A stretch of DNA of 64,000 bases from Limosilactobacillus oris DSM 4864 (GCF_001434465.1 NZ_AZGE01000007.1:1-64000); one strand, 5' to 3'. Shown: positions 50,915 to 60,996, counted from the stretch's first letter. Numbers and translations are program-made. Notes: generated from the sequence alone by a model not told the origin.

Positions 50915-53572
50915 ATGGCAAAACAACTATTGCTAATCGATGGAAACAGCATTGTCTTTCGGGCATTTTTTGCGATGCACAACCAAATTGACAAGTTTAC
51001 CAATAAGGATGGTCTGCATACGGCAGCTATTTATGGCTTTAAGCTGATGCTGGACCACGTCTTGGATAAGTTTCACCCGGACGCTGCCCTGGTAGCCTTC
51101 GATGCCGGGAAGGTCACTTTTCGGACGAAAATGTACGATGACTACAAGGGCGGTCGGAACAAGACCCCGGACGAACTGACGGAGCAGTTTCCCTACGTCC
51201 GCGAACTGGTGGAAGCGTGCGGCCTCCACAGTTACGAACTAAAGAATTACGAGGCCGATGACATTATCGGGACTCTGGCTAAGGAGGGGGACGAAGCGGG
51301 CTATGAAACCCTGATTGTTACCGGGGACCGCGATCTGACCCAGCTGGCCAGCGACCACACCACGGTCGCCGTTACCCATAAGGGGGTCACCGACACCGAG
51401 CACTACACTCCGGCCCACGTAGAAGAAAAACTCGGCATTACGCCGCGGCAAATTATCGACATGAAAGCGCTGATGGGCGATAGCTCGGATAATTATCCCG
51501 GAGTCACCAAGATTGGTGAAAAGACGGCCATCAAGCTGGTCAAGCAGTTTGGCTCCGTCGAAAACCTCTACGACCACATTGATGACCTTAAAAAGAGCAA
51601 GATGAAGGAACACCTGGTCGAAGACGAAGAGATTGCGCGGCAGTGCAAGACCCTGGCAACCATCCTCCAGGACGCACCGCTGGAAATTAGCTTAGACGAC
51701 ATCGCCTACCGGGGCGAGCAGACGGAGAAACTGGTGGCGTTCTACCAGCAGATGGGCTTTAAGTCCTTCCTCGCGAAGATGGACTTGGCCCCCGAAGAAG
51801 GGGCGGATGACAGCGCGCCGGTGAAGTATACGGAACTAACCGCGGATAACCTGGCGGCAGTCGACCAGCTCAAGGGTGAACTGAGTTTCTACCTCGAAAT
51901 GCCGGACGCCAACTACCACACCTCCCCCTTTGCCGGCTTTGTAATCGGTGATGGCACGACCTGGCTGGTCAGTCGCGACGCAGAACTCTTAAAACAGGCA
52001 CCGCTCAAAAAGCTGTTGGAGTCACCAGCGGTAGCAAAGAACGTCTTTAACGCTAAGGCTCAGATTGTCGGTTTACACCGGCTGGGAATTGACTTACGGA
52101 ACGTTGATTTTGACCTCCTACTGGCCTCCTACCTGCTGAACACAAACGACAACAGCAATGACCTTGGGCAGGTCGCCCTGGAGCATGATTATCATGAGGT
52201 CGCCACTGACGAGGAGGTCTATGGCAAGGGGGCTAAGCGGGCCATCCCGGACGATGACCAGACCTTCTATACTCACCTGGCACAAAAAGCCCGGGCGATT
52301 AACGACCTGCGGGACCCGCTGTTTAAGAAACTTGACGATAACCAGCAGACGCCGCTTTACACGGAAATCGAAGTGCCGCTGACCCGGGTCTTAGCGGCGA
52401 TGGAAATCACTGGGATCAAGGTTAACTCCCAGACGCTCAAAGATATGGGCAGCAAGCTGACCGAGCGCTTAGCCGACATTGAAGACCAGATTTACGCGGC
52501 CGCTGGCGAGGAATTTAATATCAATTCTACCAAGCAGTTGGGGCACATCCTCTTTGAAAAGCTGAAACTGCCGGTCATCAAGAAGACCAAGACCGGCTAC
52601 TCGACCGCGGTGGATGTACTGGAGAAACTGGCTGACCAGGCGCCAATCGTGGAGGACATCCTCCAATACCGTCAAATCGCCAAGCTCCAGTCGACTTACA
52701 TCACCGGCCTGCTGAAGGTCATCCATTCCAGCGACCAGAAGATTCACACCCGGTACCTGCAAACCCTGACGCAAACTGGCCGTCTGTCCTCCGTGGATCC
52801 TAACCTGCAAAACATTCCGGTTCGCCTGCCGGAAGGCCGCCTGATCCGGAAGGCCTTTGTACCGAGCCATGAGGGCTGGCAGATCTTTTCATCTGACTAT
52901 TCCCAAGTGGAACTGCGGGTGTTGGCCCACATCACCGGTGATAAGAACCTCCAGGAGGACTTTAAGAACGGGGAGGACATTCACGCCAGCACGGCCCGAC
53001 GGATTTTCCACCTGCCGGCCGACGCCGAAATTGACCGCAATATGCGGCGGCGAGCCAAGGCGGTTAACTTCGGGATTGTTTATGGAATCAGTGACTACGG
53101 GCTGGCCCAGCGGATTCATGTTAGCCGTTCCCAGGCCCACGAGTTTATCCAGAATTACTTTAAGGAGTTCCCGGGCGTAAAGAAGTATATTGATGACACG
53201 ATTGCCTTTGCCCGTGAGCACGGCTATGTCGAAACCATTACCCACCGCCGCCGTTACCTGCCGGATATTCATGCGAAGAGTTTTAGCCGGCGGTCCTTTG
53301 CTGAGCGGACGGCGATGAACACCCCTATCCAGGGGAGCGCGGCAGATATCATTAAAATTGCAATGATTAGAATGAAGGAAGAAATCAAGCAGCGTCAACT
53401 CCAAGCCCGGATGCTCTTGCAAATCCATGACGAACTGGTCTTTGAAGCGCCGGCGGAAGAAATCCCGGTTCTCCAGAAGCTGGTTCCCCAGGTCATGGAC
53501 TCCGCGGTTCAATTAAACGTGCCGCTAAAAGTTGAGAGCAAGGTTGGCGATACTTGGTACGACTTGAAATAG
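50915..53572 (+). CDS. polA: DNA polymerase I
   Basis: 885 residues. The 5' nuclease domain (about 1-290; LLIDGNSIVFRAFFA, ALMGDSSDNYPGV) is followed by a 3'-5' exonuclease-like domain whose DxE metal ligands are missing (ELSFYLEMPDANY in place of DTET). The polymerase domain has motif A SDYSQVELRVLAHI, motif B RRRAKAVNFGIVYG and motif C QIHDELVFE. As in Bacillus Pol I, proofreading should be absent. First gene of polA-mutM-coaE. Confidence 0.97.
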   Translation: MAKQLLLIDGNSIVFRAFFAMHNQIDKFTNKDGLHTAAIYGFKLMLDHVLDKFHPDAALVAFDAGKVTFRTKMYDDYKGGRNKTPDELTEQFPYVRELVEACGLHSYELKNYEADDIIGTLAKEGDEAGYETLIVTGDRDLTQLASDHTTVAVTHKGVTDTEHYTPAHVEEKLGITPRQIIDMKALMGDSSDNYPGVTKIGEKTAIKLVKQFGSVENLYDHIDDLKKSKMKEHLVEDEEIARQCKTLATILQDAPLEISLDDIAYRGEQTEKLVAFYQQMGFKSFLAKMDLAPEEGADDSAPVKYTELTADNLAAVDQLKGELSFYLEMPDANYHTSPFAGFVIGDGTTWLVSRDAELLKQAPLKKLLESPAVAKNVFNAKAQIVGLHRLGIDLRNVDFDLLLASYLLNTNDNSNDLGQVALEHDYHEVATDEEVYGKGAKRAIPDDDQTFYTHLAQKARAINDLRDPLFKKLDDNQQTPLYTEIEVPLTRVLAAMEITGIKVNSQTLKDMGSKLTERLADIEDQIYAAAGEEFNINSTKQLGHILFEKLKLPVIKKTKTGYSTAVDVLEKLADQAPIVEDILQYRQIAKLQSTYITGLLKVIHSSDQKIHTRYLQTLTQTGRLSSVDPNLQNIPVRLPEGRLIRKAFVPSHEGWQIFSSDYSQVELRVLAHITGDKNLQEDFKNGEDIHASTARRIFHLPADAEIDRNMRRRAKAVNFGIVYGISDYGLAQRIHVSRSQAHEFIQNYFKEFPGVKKYIDDTIAFAREHGYVETITHRRRYLPDIHAKSFSRRSFAERTAMNTPIQGSAADIIKIAMIRMKEEIKQRQLQARMLLQIHDELVFEAPAEEIPVLQKLVPQVMDSAVQLNVPLKVESKVGDTWYDLK

Positions 53573-53584
53573 GGGCGGTAGAAA

Positions 53585-54418
53585 ATGCCAGAATTACCTG
53601 AAGTTGAGACGGTCCGACGGGGACTTTTAAAAGTCGCCAAGGGCCGCAAAATTAACGCAATTGATGTCTACTACGGCAAGACGATTACTAATGACGTGGA
53701 AGACTTTCGCCAGGCCCTGATTGGGCAGACGATTGAAGACATTGACCGGCGGGGAAAGTACCTGCTGTTCCGCTTTAGTAATAATCTAACGATGGTGTCC
53801 CATTTACGGATGGAAGGGAAGTATTATAACCAGCCGATTGGGGGACCAATCGACAAGCACACCCACGTTGTCTTTCAATTTACGGACGGCACCGAGCTGT
53901 GCTACCACGATACCCGTAAGTTTGGCCGGATGACCCTGGTCGAGACGGGAGATGAGAAGACAGTCGGCGGCTTGAAAACCTTAGGACCTGAACCGACCGC
54001 CGCTGATTTTAAGCTGGCCTTTTTCCAGGATGAGCTAGGCAGGAGCAGGGGCAAGATCAAGCCATTCCTGCTGAACCAACGACACGTCGCTGGTCTCGGC
54101 AACATCTACGTCGATGAGGTGCTCTGGATGTCCAAGATCAACCCAGAACAGCCGGCCAACAGCCTTACCCCTGACCAGGCAGCAGTCCTGCATGACAACA
54201 TCATTAAGGAATTAGCGGTCGCAACTAAGTATAAGGGGACGACTGTGCACAGTTTTACCAATGCCTTTGGTGATGCTGGGGGCTTCCAAGAGCGGCTGAA
54301 CGCCTATGGGCGGGGCGGCGAGAAGTGTCCCCGGTGCGGTGCCAAGATGGTCAAAATCAAGGTGGCCCAGCGAGGAACGACTTTCTGTCCGCATTGTCAG
54401 CCGCTAGTGGAGGATTAA
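53585..54418 (+). CDS. mutM: Formamidopyrimidine-DNA glycosylase
   Basis: 277 residues. It removes 8-oxoguanine and nicks the AP site. Catalytic P2-E3 (PELPEVETVRRGL), the beta-clamp Lys, and a C-terminal zinc finger CPRC...CPHC are present. 12 bases after polA; 1 base before coaE. Confidence 0.97.
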   Translation: MPELPEVETVRRGLLKVAKGRKINAIDVYYGKTITNDVEDFRQALIGQTIEDIDRRGKYLLFRFSNNLTMVSHLRMEGKYYNQPIGGPIDKHTHVVFQFTDGTELCYHDTRKFGRMTLVETGDEKTVGGLKTLGPEPTAADFKLAFFQDELGRSRGKIKPFLLNQRHVAGLGNIYVDEVLWMSKINPEQPANSLTPDQAAVLHDNIIKELAVATKYKGTTVHSFTNAFGDAGGFQERLNAYGRGGEKCPRCGAKMVKIKVAQRGTTFCPHCQPLVED

Positions 54419-54419
54419 G

Positions 54420-55013
54420 ATGACACAAGTAGTGGGATTAACCGGCGGGATTGCCAGCGGCAAGTCGACCGTCAGCGGGCTGCTGGGTCAAGTTGGCTTT
54501 CCAATCATCGACGCTGATCTGGTTGCCCACCGCCTCCAGCAGCCTGGTCAACCAGGTTTTGAACGTCTGGTAGAGCGGTTTGGCCGGTCAATCTTGACCA
54601 TGGATGGCAGCCTTGACCGCCAGCGGCTCGGCCAGTTCGTCTTTAATAACCAGGATGCTCGCAACCAGCTGAACCAAGTAATGCAGCCCCTGATTCGGGA
54701 AACCATTATGGGCCAGCTCGCAGGTTTCACGAAGGCTGCTGTCCCAGCCGTCATTTTAGACGTGCCACTGCTGTTTGAGCAGGGCTATGACGAGGATTGC
54801 GACCTAGTCGTGGTGGTGACCGTCGATAAGGCGACCCAGCTCGCACGCCTGATGAAGCGGGATGGTCTATCCCAAATGGCAGCGCAAGCCAGGGTAGCGG
54901 CTCAAATGCCGTTAAATGAGAAGGCCGCGCGGGCGGACATCGTGATTGATAACAACGGAGACGATAATCACTTGCGGCAGCAGGTGGCCCAGCTTGTTAA
55001 ACGATTAAACTAG
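54420..55013 (+). CDS. coaE: Dephospho-CoA kinase
   Basis: 197 residues. Last step of coenzyme A synthesis. P-loop GLTGGIASGKST, IIDADLVAH and the lid RMKRDGLS-type segment LARLMKRDGLSQ. Essentially contiguous with mutM. Confidence 0.96.
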   Translation: MTQVVGLTGGIASGKSTVSGLLGQVGFPIIDADLVAHRLQQPGQPGFERLVERFGRSILTMDGSLDRQRLGQFVFNNQDARNQLNQVMQPLIRETIMGQLAGFTKAAVPAVILDVPLLFEQGYDEDCDLVVVVTVDKATQLARLMKRDGLSQMAAQARVAAQMPLNEKAARADIVIDNNGDDNHLRQQVAQLVKRLN

Positions 55014-55022
55014 ACCGAGGTA

Positions 55023-55031
55023 TGGTACAAT
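55023..55031 (+). promoter_or_regulatory. Extended -10 promoter of nrdR-dnaB-dnaI
   Basis: TGGTACAAT 33 bases before nrdR. Confidence 0.5.
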
Positions 55032-55063
55032 AAAGTGTTAAGTATTATAAGGGAGGTAAGCGC

Positions 55064-55534
55064 ATGAAGTGTCCACATTGTCACCAGAATGGTTCACGGG
55101 TCGTCGACAGTCGGCCGAGTGAAGATGGCAGCTTTATACGCCGGCGACGGGAGTGTGTGCATTGCGGCTTCCGCTTTACCACGTTTGAACGCTATGAAGA
55201 GACCCCGCTGTTAGTTGTGAAGAAGGACGGGACCCGGCAGGAATTCAGCCGGCAGAAGATTCTTAATGGGATTGTCCGGTCCGCCGAGAAAAGGCCGGTT
55301 AGCATGGAACGCCTCACCAAGCTGACTGATAAGGTCGAGAAGAAGGTGCGGAGCCTGGGCGAAAATGAAATTTCCAGTCAGCTGATTGGCAAGTACGTGA
55401 TGAACGAACTAAAGGACGTCGACGAGGTGGCCTACATTCGTTTTGCCAGTGTTTACCGCCAGTTTAAGGATGTTGACGCCTTTATGAGCGAACTGGAAAC
55501 CATGGTGAAGACGGAGCACAAAAGTAATGATTAG
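55064..55534 (+). CDS. nrdR: Transcriptional repressor NrdR
   Basis: 156 residues. Zinc ribbon CPHC...CVHC (residues 3-34) with [18 protein letters not shown], then an ATP-cone domain ([16 protein letters not shown]). It represses ribonucleotide reductase genes when (d)ATP is bound. GGGAGG precedes ATG. Confidence 0.97.
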   Translation: MKCPHCHQNGSRVVDSRPSEDGSFIRRRRECVHCGFRFTTFERYEETPLLVVKKDGTRQEFSRQKILNGIVRSAEKRPVSMERLTKLTDKVEKKVRSLGENEISSQLIGKYVMNELKDVDEVAYIRFASVYRQFKDVDAFMSELETMVKTEHKSND

Positions 55535-55545
55535 GAGGAATGAGG

Positions 55546-56907
55546 ATGGCTAAGCAGGAGGACCAGTTTGCACCACAGGCAGCCTTCCTCGTGACGACGG
55601 CCGGCGACTTTGTAAACTTTAATGCCACGACCCTGGCCCGCTTTTACCAGCCGGTGGTGGGGCCGACCGCCTTTAGCCTGTTCTATGCCCTGCATAGTCA
55701 GCTGTTGGAACGGCCAACCCTGGCTGACCGGCGCCTGCAAGCGGTCCTTATCCGACAGATGAACGCGGGGGCGGAACAGATTACCCACGCCCTTCACCGT
55801 TTGGAAGCAGTGGGGCTGGTAAGGACCTTCGCCGGGAATGATGAGCAGGGGGACTTTTACGTTTACCAGCTCCAGCCGACCCTTTCCCCCGCCGCCTTTA
55901 TTGAAGATGACCTGCTGAGCGTCCTCCTCCTTGAGGCGGTGGGGAGCGCTGCCTTTGCTCACTTGGCAAAGTGGGCCCGGCGTTACGAGTTGACCTCGCG
56001 TCCCCAGCTAAGGGAAGTCAGCCACCGCTTCTTGGATGAATTCCACGTTGCCGCGGAGTCAGTTATCACGGCACCAGCACCCATCAAAGAAGCACGGCAG
56101 CAGTTCAGCGTGGAGACCGCCCGCCCGTCACTCGCAGCTAGTGATTTTGACTGGCCGACCCTTTTTCAGCTCCTCGCTAACCAGCCGCTTGTCAAAAAGG
56201 ACCTGGACGCCCACCGGCAGTTAATCGAGGTAGAACACCAGCTATACGGCATTGACGTCCCAACGATGAAGGACCTGATTTTGAAGGCGGTCAACCTGGC
56301 TGACAACCACTTTGACGCGGCGAAGTTTAAACGGGTCGTTGCCGCGGCCTACCGGCAGACCGGCAGTTCAACTGGCAGCTCGACCGGGACCAACCAGCCG
56401 GGTAAGAAGGACCAGGGGTTGACTGCTAAGGACCAGCAGCTGTTAAAGAGCGTGACCGGGTATGCCCCGGCGGACTTCCTCCAGGGACTTAAAGAACAGA
56501 CCGGGGGCTTTGTGACCGCCAGCGAGCGGCATATCCTGACCCACCTGTTAGCGGATGTCAAACTTAGTCCAGAAGTCATCAACGTCCTTTCCTGGTACGT
56601 GATTGCCGAATTAGACAACGACCTATTGAAGGCTAACTTTGTTGACGCAATTGCCAATAGCTGGGTCAAAGCAGGGGTCCATGATGGTGCCAGTGCCTTG
56701 CTCCAGCTCAAGAACTTTAACCAGCAACGGGCGGCTGGTCAGTCAAAGGGGCGGCCCCGTCAGCGGAAAAATTACCGGGGCCGGCCACAGATTGAAGAGC
56801 AGATGCCGGAATGGACCAAGGCCAGTCAGGCGGAGCGCACCAAGAAAGCGTCGCAGGCAGAGGTTCAAGAGGTTCAGGCCCTGTTGGCTAAACGAAAGCA
56901 GAAATAG
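55546..56907 (+). CDS. dnaB: Replication initiation and membrane attachment protein DnaB
   Basis: 453 residues (Gram-positive DnaB, not the helicase). ATG 55546 follows AGGAGG by 7 bases. An N-terminal winged-helix region is about 1-120, with the DnaB/DnaD domains (DDII-type) at about 310-400 (GYAPADFLQGLKEQTGGFVTASERHILTHLL). A Ser/Gly/Thr linker is near 270-280 and a basic tail follows. Loads helicase with DnaD and DnaI. Next to dnaI as usual. Confidence 0.93.
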   Translation: MAKQEDQFAPQAAFLVTTAGDFVNFNATTLARFYQPVVGPTAFSLFYALHSQLLERPTLADRRLQAVLIRQMNAGAEQITHALHRLEAVGLVRTFAGNDEQGDFYVYQLQPTLSPAAFIEDDLLSVLLLEAVGSAAFAHLAKWARRYELTSRPQLREVSHRFLDEFHVAAESVITAPAPIKEARQQFSVETARPSLAASDFDWPTLFQLLANQPLVKKDLDAHRQLIEVEHQLYGIDVPTMKDLILKAVNLADNHFDAAKFKRVVAAAYRQTGSSTGSSTGTNQPGKKDQGLTAKDQQLLKSVTGYAPADFLQGLKEQTGGFVTASERHILTHLLADVKLSPEVINVLSWYVIAELDNDLLKANFVDAIANSWVKAGVHDGASALLQLKNFNQQRAAGQSKGRPRQRKNYRGRPQIEEQMPEWTKASQAERTKKASQAEVQEVQALLAKRKQK

Positions 56908-56921
56908 GGGTGGTGAAAGCA

Positions 56922-57863
56922 ATGAAGTCGTTAAATGAAACCCTCCAAGGGCTGATGAAAAATCAAAATGTGGCTGCCAGTGTTGACCAATTGATGAAGC
57001 GAGTGCTAGCCGATCCGGATGTTCAGGCCTTTTTGCAGGACAATCAGGAGCGGATTTCTCGGGAGATGGTCCAAAGTGGGCAATCCAAGCTGTATGAGTT
57101 TTACCATGAAAAACAGCTGGCGAAGAAGGGAGAAACCACGGTGGCTCCAGGCTATTCGCCGCAGCTAGTGCTGAATTCCGGGCAAATAGATGTCACCTAT
57201 GTGCCCACCCAGCAACTGCTGGAAAAGGAACGGCAGCGGCACATTCAGCGGCTCGTCCGCTCGATCAACATGCCAAAGTTTATCCAGAATGCTTCATTGG
57301 ATAACTTCTACATTGACGAGCAGCACCAGACCGCGACCCGGATGGCAGCCCTAAAAGCAGCCATCAACTTTACCGACCACTATTCCGCGGACCACTTCAT
57401 TCCCGGGTTTTACCTCTACGGGAACTTTGGGGTTGGTAAGACCTACCTCCTAGGTGCAATTGCCAATGAACTGGCGAAGCAAAAGGGTGTGGCGACGACG
57501 ATGCTGCACTTCCCGAGTTTTGCTGTTGAAATGCGCAACTCAATTAAGAAGAACAATACCAGTGAGAAGCTGGAAGCAGTCAAGAAAGCACCGGTCCTGA
57601 TGCTGGACGACATCGGTGCCGACGCGATGAGCAAGTGGGTTCGCGATGACGTCCTGGGGATCATCCTGGAGTACCGGATGCAAGAAGAGCTCCCGACCTT
57701 CTTTAGTTCTAACTTCTCCATGGATGAACTGGAAAAGAACCACCTGGCGATTGATACCCAGGGTGACCATGAACCTTTGAAGGCCCAGCGAATCATGGAA
57801 CGGGTTAAGTTCCTGTCCCGGGAATTGCCGATGACGGGAGATAATTTGCGTTCTAAGGGATAA
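56922..57863 (+). CDS. dnaI: Primosomal protein DnaI (helicase loader)
   Basis: 313 residues from ATG 56922, which follows GGGGTGG by 8 bases. An N-terminal helical domain with a zinc-poor helicase-binding region is followed by an AAA+ domain: Walker A GNFGVGKT, Walker B LMLDDIGAD, sensor SSNFSMDEL. Loads the replicative helicase DnaC. Confidence 0.95.
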   Translation: MKSLNETLQGLMKNQNVAASVDQLMKRVLADPDVQAFLQDNQERISREMVQSGQSKLYEFYHEKQLAKKGETTVAPGYSPQLVLNSGQIDVTYVPTQQLLEKERQRHIQRLVRSINMPKFIQNASLDNFYIDEQHQTATRMAALKAAINFTDHYSADHFIPGFYLYGNFGVGKTYLLGAIANELAKQKGVATTMLHFPSFAVEMRNSIKKNNTSEKLEAVKKAPVLMLDDIGADAMSKWVRDDVLGIILEYRMQEELPTFFSSNFSMDELEKNHLAIDTQGDHEPLKAQRIMERVKFLSRELPMTGDNLRSKG

Positions 57864-57868
57864 TGTCC

Positions 57869-57897
57869 TTGACAATTATCTGGAGATTCGGTATTCT
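57869..57897 (+). promoter_or_regulatory. Promoter of the infC-rpmI-rplT operon
   Basis: TTGACA (57869-57874), 17-bp spacer, TATTCT (57892-57897), directly after dnaI. Confidence 0.8.
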
Positions 57898-57899
57898 AA

Positions 57900-58046
57900 T
57901 AAACGTTGAAAGAAAAAGCAGAAGCACCCGCTTCTCGCCTTGGTGATTAGGATTGCCGGGCTGACGAGATGAAATTGAGCAGACGAGGAAGGTCTGTTCC
58001 TATTGAGCGGGGTGCGTTTAGCACTCCGCTTTTTTGCTTGATCTTT
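57900..58046 (+). promoter_or_regulatory. L20 leader with attenuator terminator
   Basis: The untranslated leader has AGAAGCACCCGCTTCTCGCC, typical of Firmicutes L20 leaders. It ends in the terminator AGCGGGGTGC/GCACTCCGCT (58006-58030) with a T-run. L20 binding should favour termination, lowering infC-rpmI-rplT expression. Confidence 0.85.
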
Positions 58047-58073
58047 CGCTAATAAAATTGGAGGTGCGTTGCC

Positions 58074-58598
58074 ATAGCACAAGATATGATTGTCAATAAC
58101 GGTATTCGTGCACGCGAAGTGCGGCTGATCGGCCAGGATGGCGAACAATTAGGGATCAAGTCAAAGCGTGAAGCGCTGCAATTAGCAGAAGATGCCAACC
58201 TTGATTTGGTGCTGGTTGCACCAAAGGCTCGTCCAGCTGTTGCCCGTATCATGGATTACGGTAAGTACCGTTTTGAGATGCAAAAGAAAGAGCGGGAAGC
58301 TCGGAAGAAACAGAAGACAGTGACGGTCAAGGAAATTCGCCTGAGCCCTTCAATCGACACGAACGACTTCAACGTTAAGCTGAAGCGGGTTCGCAAGTTC
58401 ATTGAGAAGGGTGACAAGGTCCGGGTTTCACTCCGTTTCCGGGGCCGTGCCATCACGCACAAGGATATCGGTCGTGACATGATTGAACGGATGGCTGAAG
58501 AAACTTCAGACATCGCTACTGTTGTCCAACGTCCAAAGATGGAGGGGCGGAGTATTTTCTTAACTCTGGCTCCAGCTGCTGATAAAGCAAAGAAATAG
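58074..58598 (+). CDS. infC: Translation initiation factor IF-3, apparent ATA start
   Basis: 174 residues from the ATA at 58074. GGAGGTG (58060-58066) is 7 bases before this ATA but 19 before the first in-frame ATG (58086), and the resulting [20 protein letters not shown] matches the usual IF-3 N-terminus. IF-3 discriminates against non-AUG starts and represses its own synthesis through an AUU start in E. coli and Bacillus; AUA here would do the same. N- and C-domains, [18 protein letters not shown] linker and [14 protein letters not shown] are complete. Confidence 0.95.
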   Translation: MAQDMIVNNGIRAREVRLIGQDGEQLGIKSKREALQLAEDANLDLVLVAPKARPAVARIMDYGKYRFEMQKKEREARKKQKTVTVKEIRLSPSIDTNDFNVKLKRVRKFIEKGDKVRVSLRFRGRAITHKDIGRDMIERMAEETSDIATVVQRPKMEGRSIFLTLAPAADKAKK

Positions 58599-58624
58599 TA
58601 TTTTAGGAAAGTAGGGAATATCTG

Positions 58625-58822
58625 ATGCCAAAGATGAAGACTAACCGCGCTGCTGCTAAGCGTTTCAAGCGTACTGCAAATGGTGGATTTAAGAGTGGTA
58701 ACTCGTTTACGAGCCACCGTTTCCACGGTAAGACTAAGAAGCAACGTCGTCAATTACGTGGCTTGAGCATGATGGACAAGTCCAACGTAAAGCGTTACAA
58801 GAAGTTATTACCATTTAAGTAA
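58625..58822 (+). CDS. rpmI: 50S ribosomal protein L35
   Basis: 65 residues, [20 protein letters not shown]. Standard second gene of the infC operon; follows GGAAAGTAGGG. Confidence 0.98.
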   Translation: MPKMKTNRAAAKRFKRTANGGFKSGNSFTSHRFHGKTKKQRRQLRGLSMMDKSNVKRYKKLLPFK

Positions 58823-58865
58823 ACTTCATTCGAATAAGAATTAAAATACGTAGGAGGATTTCAAC

Positions 58866-59219
58866 ATGCGAGTTAAAGGTGGAACTGTTACGCGTGCTCG
58901 TCGGAAGCGCGTTATGAAGTTAGCAAAGGGTTACCGTGGTGCTAAGTCTCGTTTATTCAAGACTGCTAAGGACCAAGTAATGAAGAGTTACGTTTACGCT
59001 TTCCGTGATCGGAAGGTTAACAAGCGTAAGTTCCGTGAACTCTGGATTGCCCGGATCAACGCTGCTGCCCGGATGAACAACATCAGTTACAGCAAGTTGA
59101 TGCACGGCTTGAAGCTGGCTAACATCGACATCAACCGGAAGATGCTGGCTGACTTGGCGGTTAACGATCCAAAGGCCTTCGCTGCCATCGCTGACCAAGC
59201 TAAGCAAGCATTAAACTAA
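58866..59219 (+). CDS. rplT: 50S ribosomal protein L20
   Basis: 117 residues, [21 protein letters not shown]. Assembles early on 23S rRNA and acts as the repressor of this operon through the upstream leader. AGGAGG precedes ATG. Confidence 0.98.
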   Translation: MRVKGGTVTRARRKRVMKLAKGYRGAKSRLFKTAKDQVMKSYVYAFRDRKVNKRKFRELWIARINAAARMNNISYSKLMHGLKLANIDINRKMLADLAVNDPKAFAAIADQAKQALN

Positions 59220-59229
59220 GTTAAATTAA

Positions 59230-59268
59230 GAAGTCATCCATCTTTCTGTGGTGGGTGGCTTTTTTTAT
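59230..59268 (+). terminator. rplT terminator
   Basis: AAGTCATCCAT pairs with GTGGGTGGCTT (G-T mismatches) and is followed by TTTTTTT. Confidence 0.8.
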
Positions 59269-59354
59269 CCCGCCCCTGGTGGGGATTAATTGAAACCCGA
59301 TTTTATAATCGCTATAATTGATTTAATTATGACAAAAGTTTATGAGGTGTGATA

Positions 59355-59885
59355 TTGCTAGATAAATTTAAACCTACCTGGATGGTCAACAGTATTTACG
59401 CGGTTTCTCCCGCCCAGCTGAAGGAGCGGGGAATCCGGGCGGTGTTTAGTGACCTGGATAATACGCTGATTGCGTGGAATAACCCTGATGGTACGCCAGA
59501 GCTGCGGGAGTGGATGACCACGCTGCAGGAAGCCGGGATTCCGTTAATCGTAATTTCAAATAATAGCAAGGACCGGGTTGCCAAGGCTACGGCGAACCTC
59601 GATCTGCCTTTCGTTTCCCGGTCACTGAAGCCGCTGAGCTTTGGCATTAACCGGGCGCGAACGAAACTGGGCCTAAAGAAAAGTGAAGTGGTGATGGTTG
59701 GGGACCAGTTGATGACCGACATGGTCGCGGCAAACGAGGCCGGGGTACGGAGTATTTTGGTCAAGCCCCTCCTGGACACGGATAAGTGGGATACCCGAAT
59801 CAACCGCTTCTTTGAACGAATTGTTTGGCGTGAATTAAGGAAAAAGTATCCGCAACTACAATGGCAGGAGGATTTGAATGACTGA
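59355..59885 (+). CDS. yqeG: YqeG family HAD phosphatase
   Basis: 176 residues. TTG 59355 is preferred, 7 bases after GAGG; a GTG at 59349 is in frame. HAD IIIA motifs: FSDLDNTLIAW (motif I), VISNNS (II), GDQLMTDMVAAN (III/IV). It may be phosphatidylglycerophosphate phosphatase; experimentally unclear. Overlaps yqeH by 8 bases. Confidence 0.88.
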   Translation: MLDKFKPTWMVNSIYAVSPAQLKERGIRAVFSDLDNTLIAWNNPDGTPELREWMTTLQEAGIPLIVISNNSKDRVAKATANLDLPFVSRSLKPLSFGINRARTKLGLKKSEVVMVGDQLMTDMVAANEAGVRSILVKPLLDTDKWDTRINRFFERIVWRELRKKYPQLQWQEDLND

Positions 59886-60996
59886 GCAAAATGAAGAATT
59901 ACGTTGCATTGGCTGTGGGGCGGTAATCCAGTCGACGGATCCCGCGGCGCTCGGCTATACGCCGGCCTCAGCGGTCAAAAGAGGGTTGGCCAATGATGAG
60001 TTGTACTGCCAGCGCTGCTTCCGCCTCCGCCACTATAACGAGATTGCCCCGGTATCACTGACCGACGATGACTTTTTGCGCTTGCTCGGCCAGATTCGGG
60101 ACGCCAACGCCCTGATCGTTTACGTGGTGGATATCTTTGACTTTAACGGCAGCCTGATCCCGGGACTCCACCGCTTTGTTGGTGACAACCCGGTTCTGCT
60201 AGTGGGGAACAAGGAGGACCTCCTGCCCCGTTCCCTGCGTCGGCCGAAACTCTGTGATTGGATCCGGCAGCAGGCCAACCAGGCTGGTATCCGGCCGGTT
60301 GACACGGTGCTCGTTTCCGCCAAGAAGAACCACGAGATTGATGAGCTGCTGGCGACGATTGAAAAGTATCGCCACGACCGGGATGTCTACGTGGTTGGGG
60401 TTACCAACGTGGGTAAGTCGACCCTGATCAATCAGATTATCAAGCAGCGGACTGGCGTTCAGGACCTGATTACAACTTCCCGTTTTCCCGGGACGACGCT
60501 CGATGAGATTGAAATTCCGCTGGACGACGGTCATAAGCTGGTCGACACGCCGGGAATTATCCATCCCCACCAGATGGCTCACGTCCTTTCTGCAAAGGAC
60601 CTCAAAATCGTGGCACCGCAAAAGGAAATCAAGCCCCGGACCTACCAGCTGGACCCCGGGCAGACCGTCTTTATCGGCGGGGTAGCACGTTTTGACTTTG
60701 AAACGGGTCCCCATTCCGGCTTTGTTACTTACTTTGACAATAATCTGACGCTTCACCGGACCAAGTTAAGTAATGCCGACAGCTTTTACGAAAAGCACCG
60801 GGGCGGCTTGCTGACCCTACCGACAGCGGAGGAGTTAAACGACTTTCCACCGCTGGTTCGGGAGGAATTCCACGTTAACGAGAAGAGTGACGTCGTCTTT
60901 GAAGGCCTTGGCTGGGTTACTGTTCCAGCCGGAGTGACGGTCGCGGCCTGGGTACCAAAGGGTGTCGCGGCATTAGTGCGCAAAGCAATGATTTAA
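59878..60996 (+). CDS. yqeH: Ribosome biogenesis GTPase YqeH
   Basis: 372 residues. N-terminal zinc finger CIGC...CQRC, then a circularly permuted GTPase: G4 VGNKEDLL comes before G1 GVTNVGKST and G3 DTPG. It acts in 30S assembly. In the yqeG-yqeH-yhbY-nadD set, conserved in Firmicutes. Confidence 0.96.
   Translation: MTEQNEELRCIGCGAVIQSTDPAALGYTPASAVKRGLANDELYCQRCFRLRHYNEIAPVSLTDDDFLRLLGQIRDANALIVYVVDIFDFNGSLIPGLHRFVGDNPVLLVGNKEDLLPRSLRRPKLCDWIRQQANQAGIRPVDTVLVSAKKNHEIDELLATIEKYRHDRDVYVVGVTNVGKSTLINQIIKQRTGVQDLITTSRFPGTTLDEIEIPLDDGHKLVDTPGIIHPHQMAHVLSAKDLKIVAPQKEIKPRTYQLDPGQTVFIGGVARFDFETGPHSGFVTYFDNNLTLHRTKLSNADSFYEKHRGGLLTLPTAEELNDFPPLVREEFHVNEKSDVVFEGLGWVTVPAGVTVAAWVPKGVAALVRKAMI

Noticed and set aside
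52889-53512. 207-codon open frame antisense to polA
   Set aside because: Shadow frame over the conserved polymerase motifs.
50975-53572. polA considered degenerate because exonuclease residues are absent
   Set aside because: Loss of proofreading residues is normal for Gram-positive DNA polymerase I; the rest of the protein is intact.
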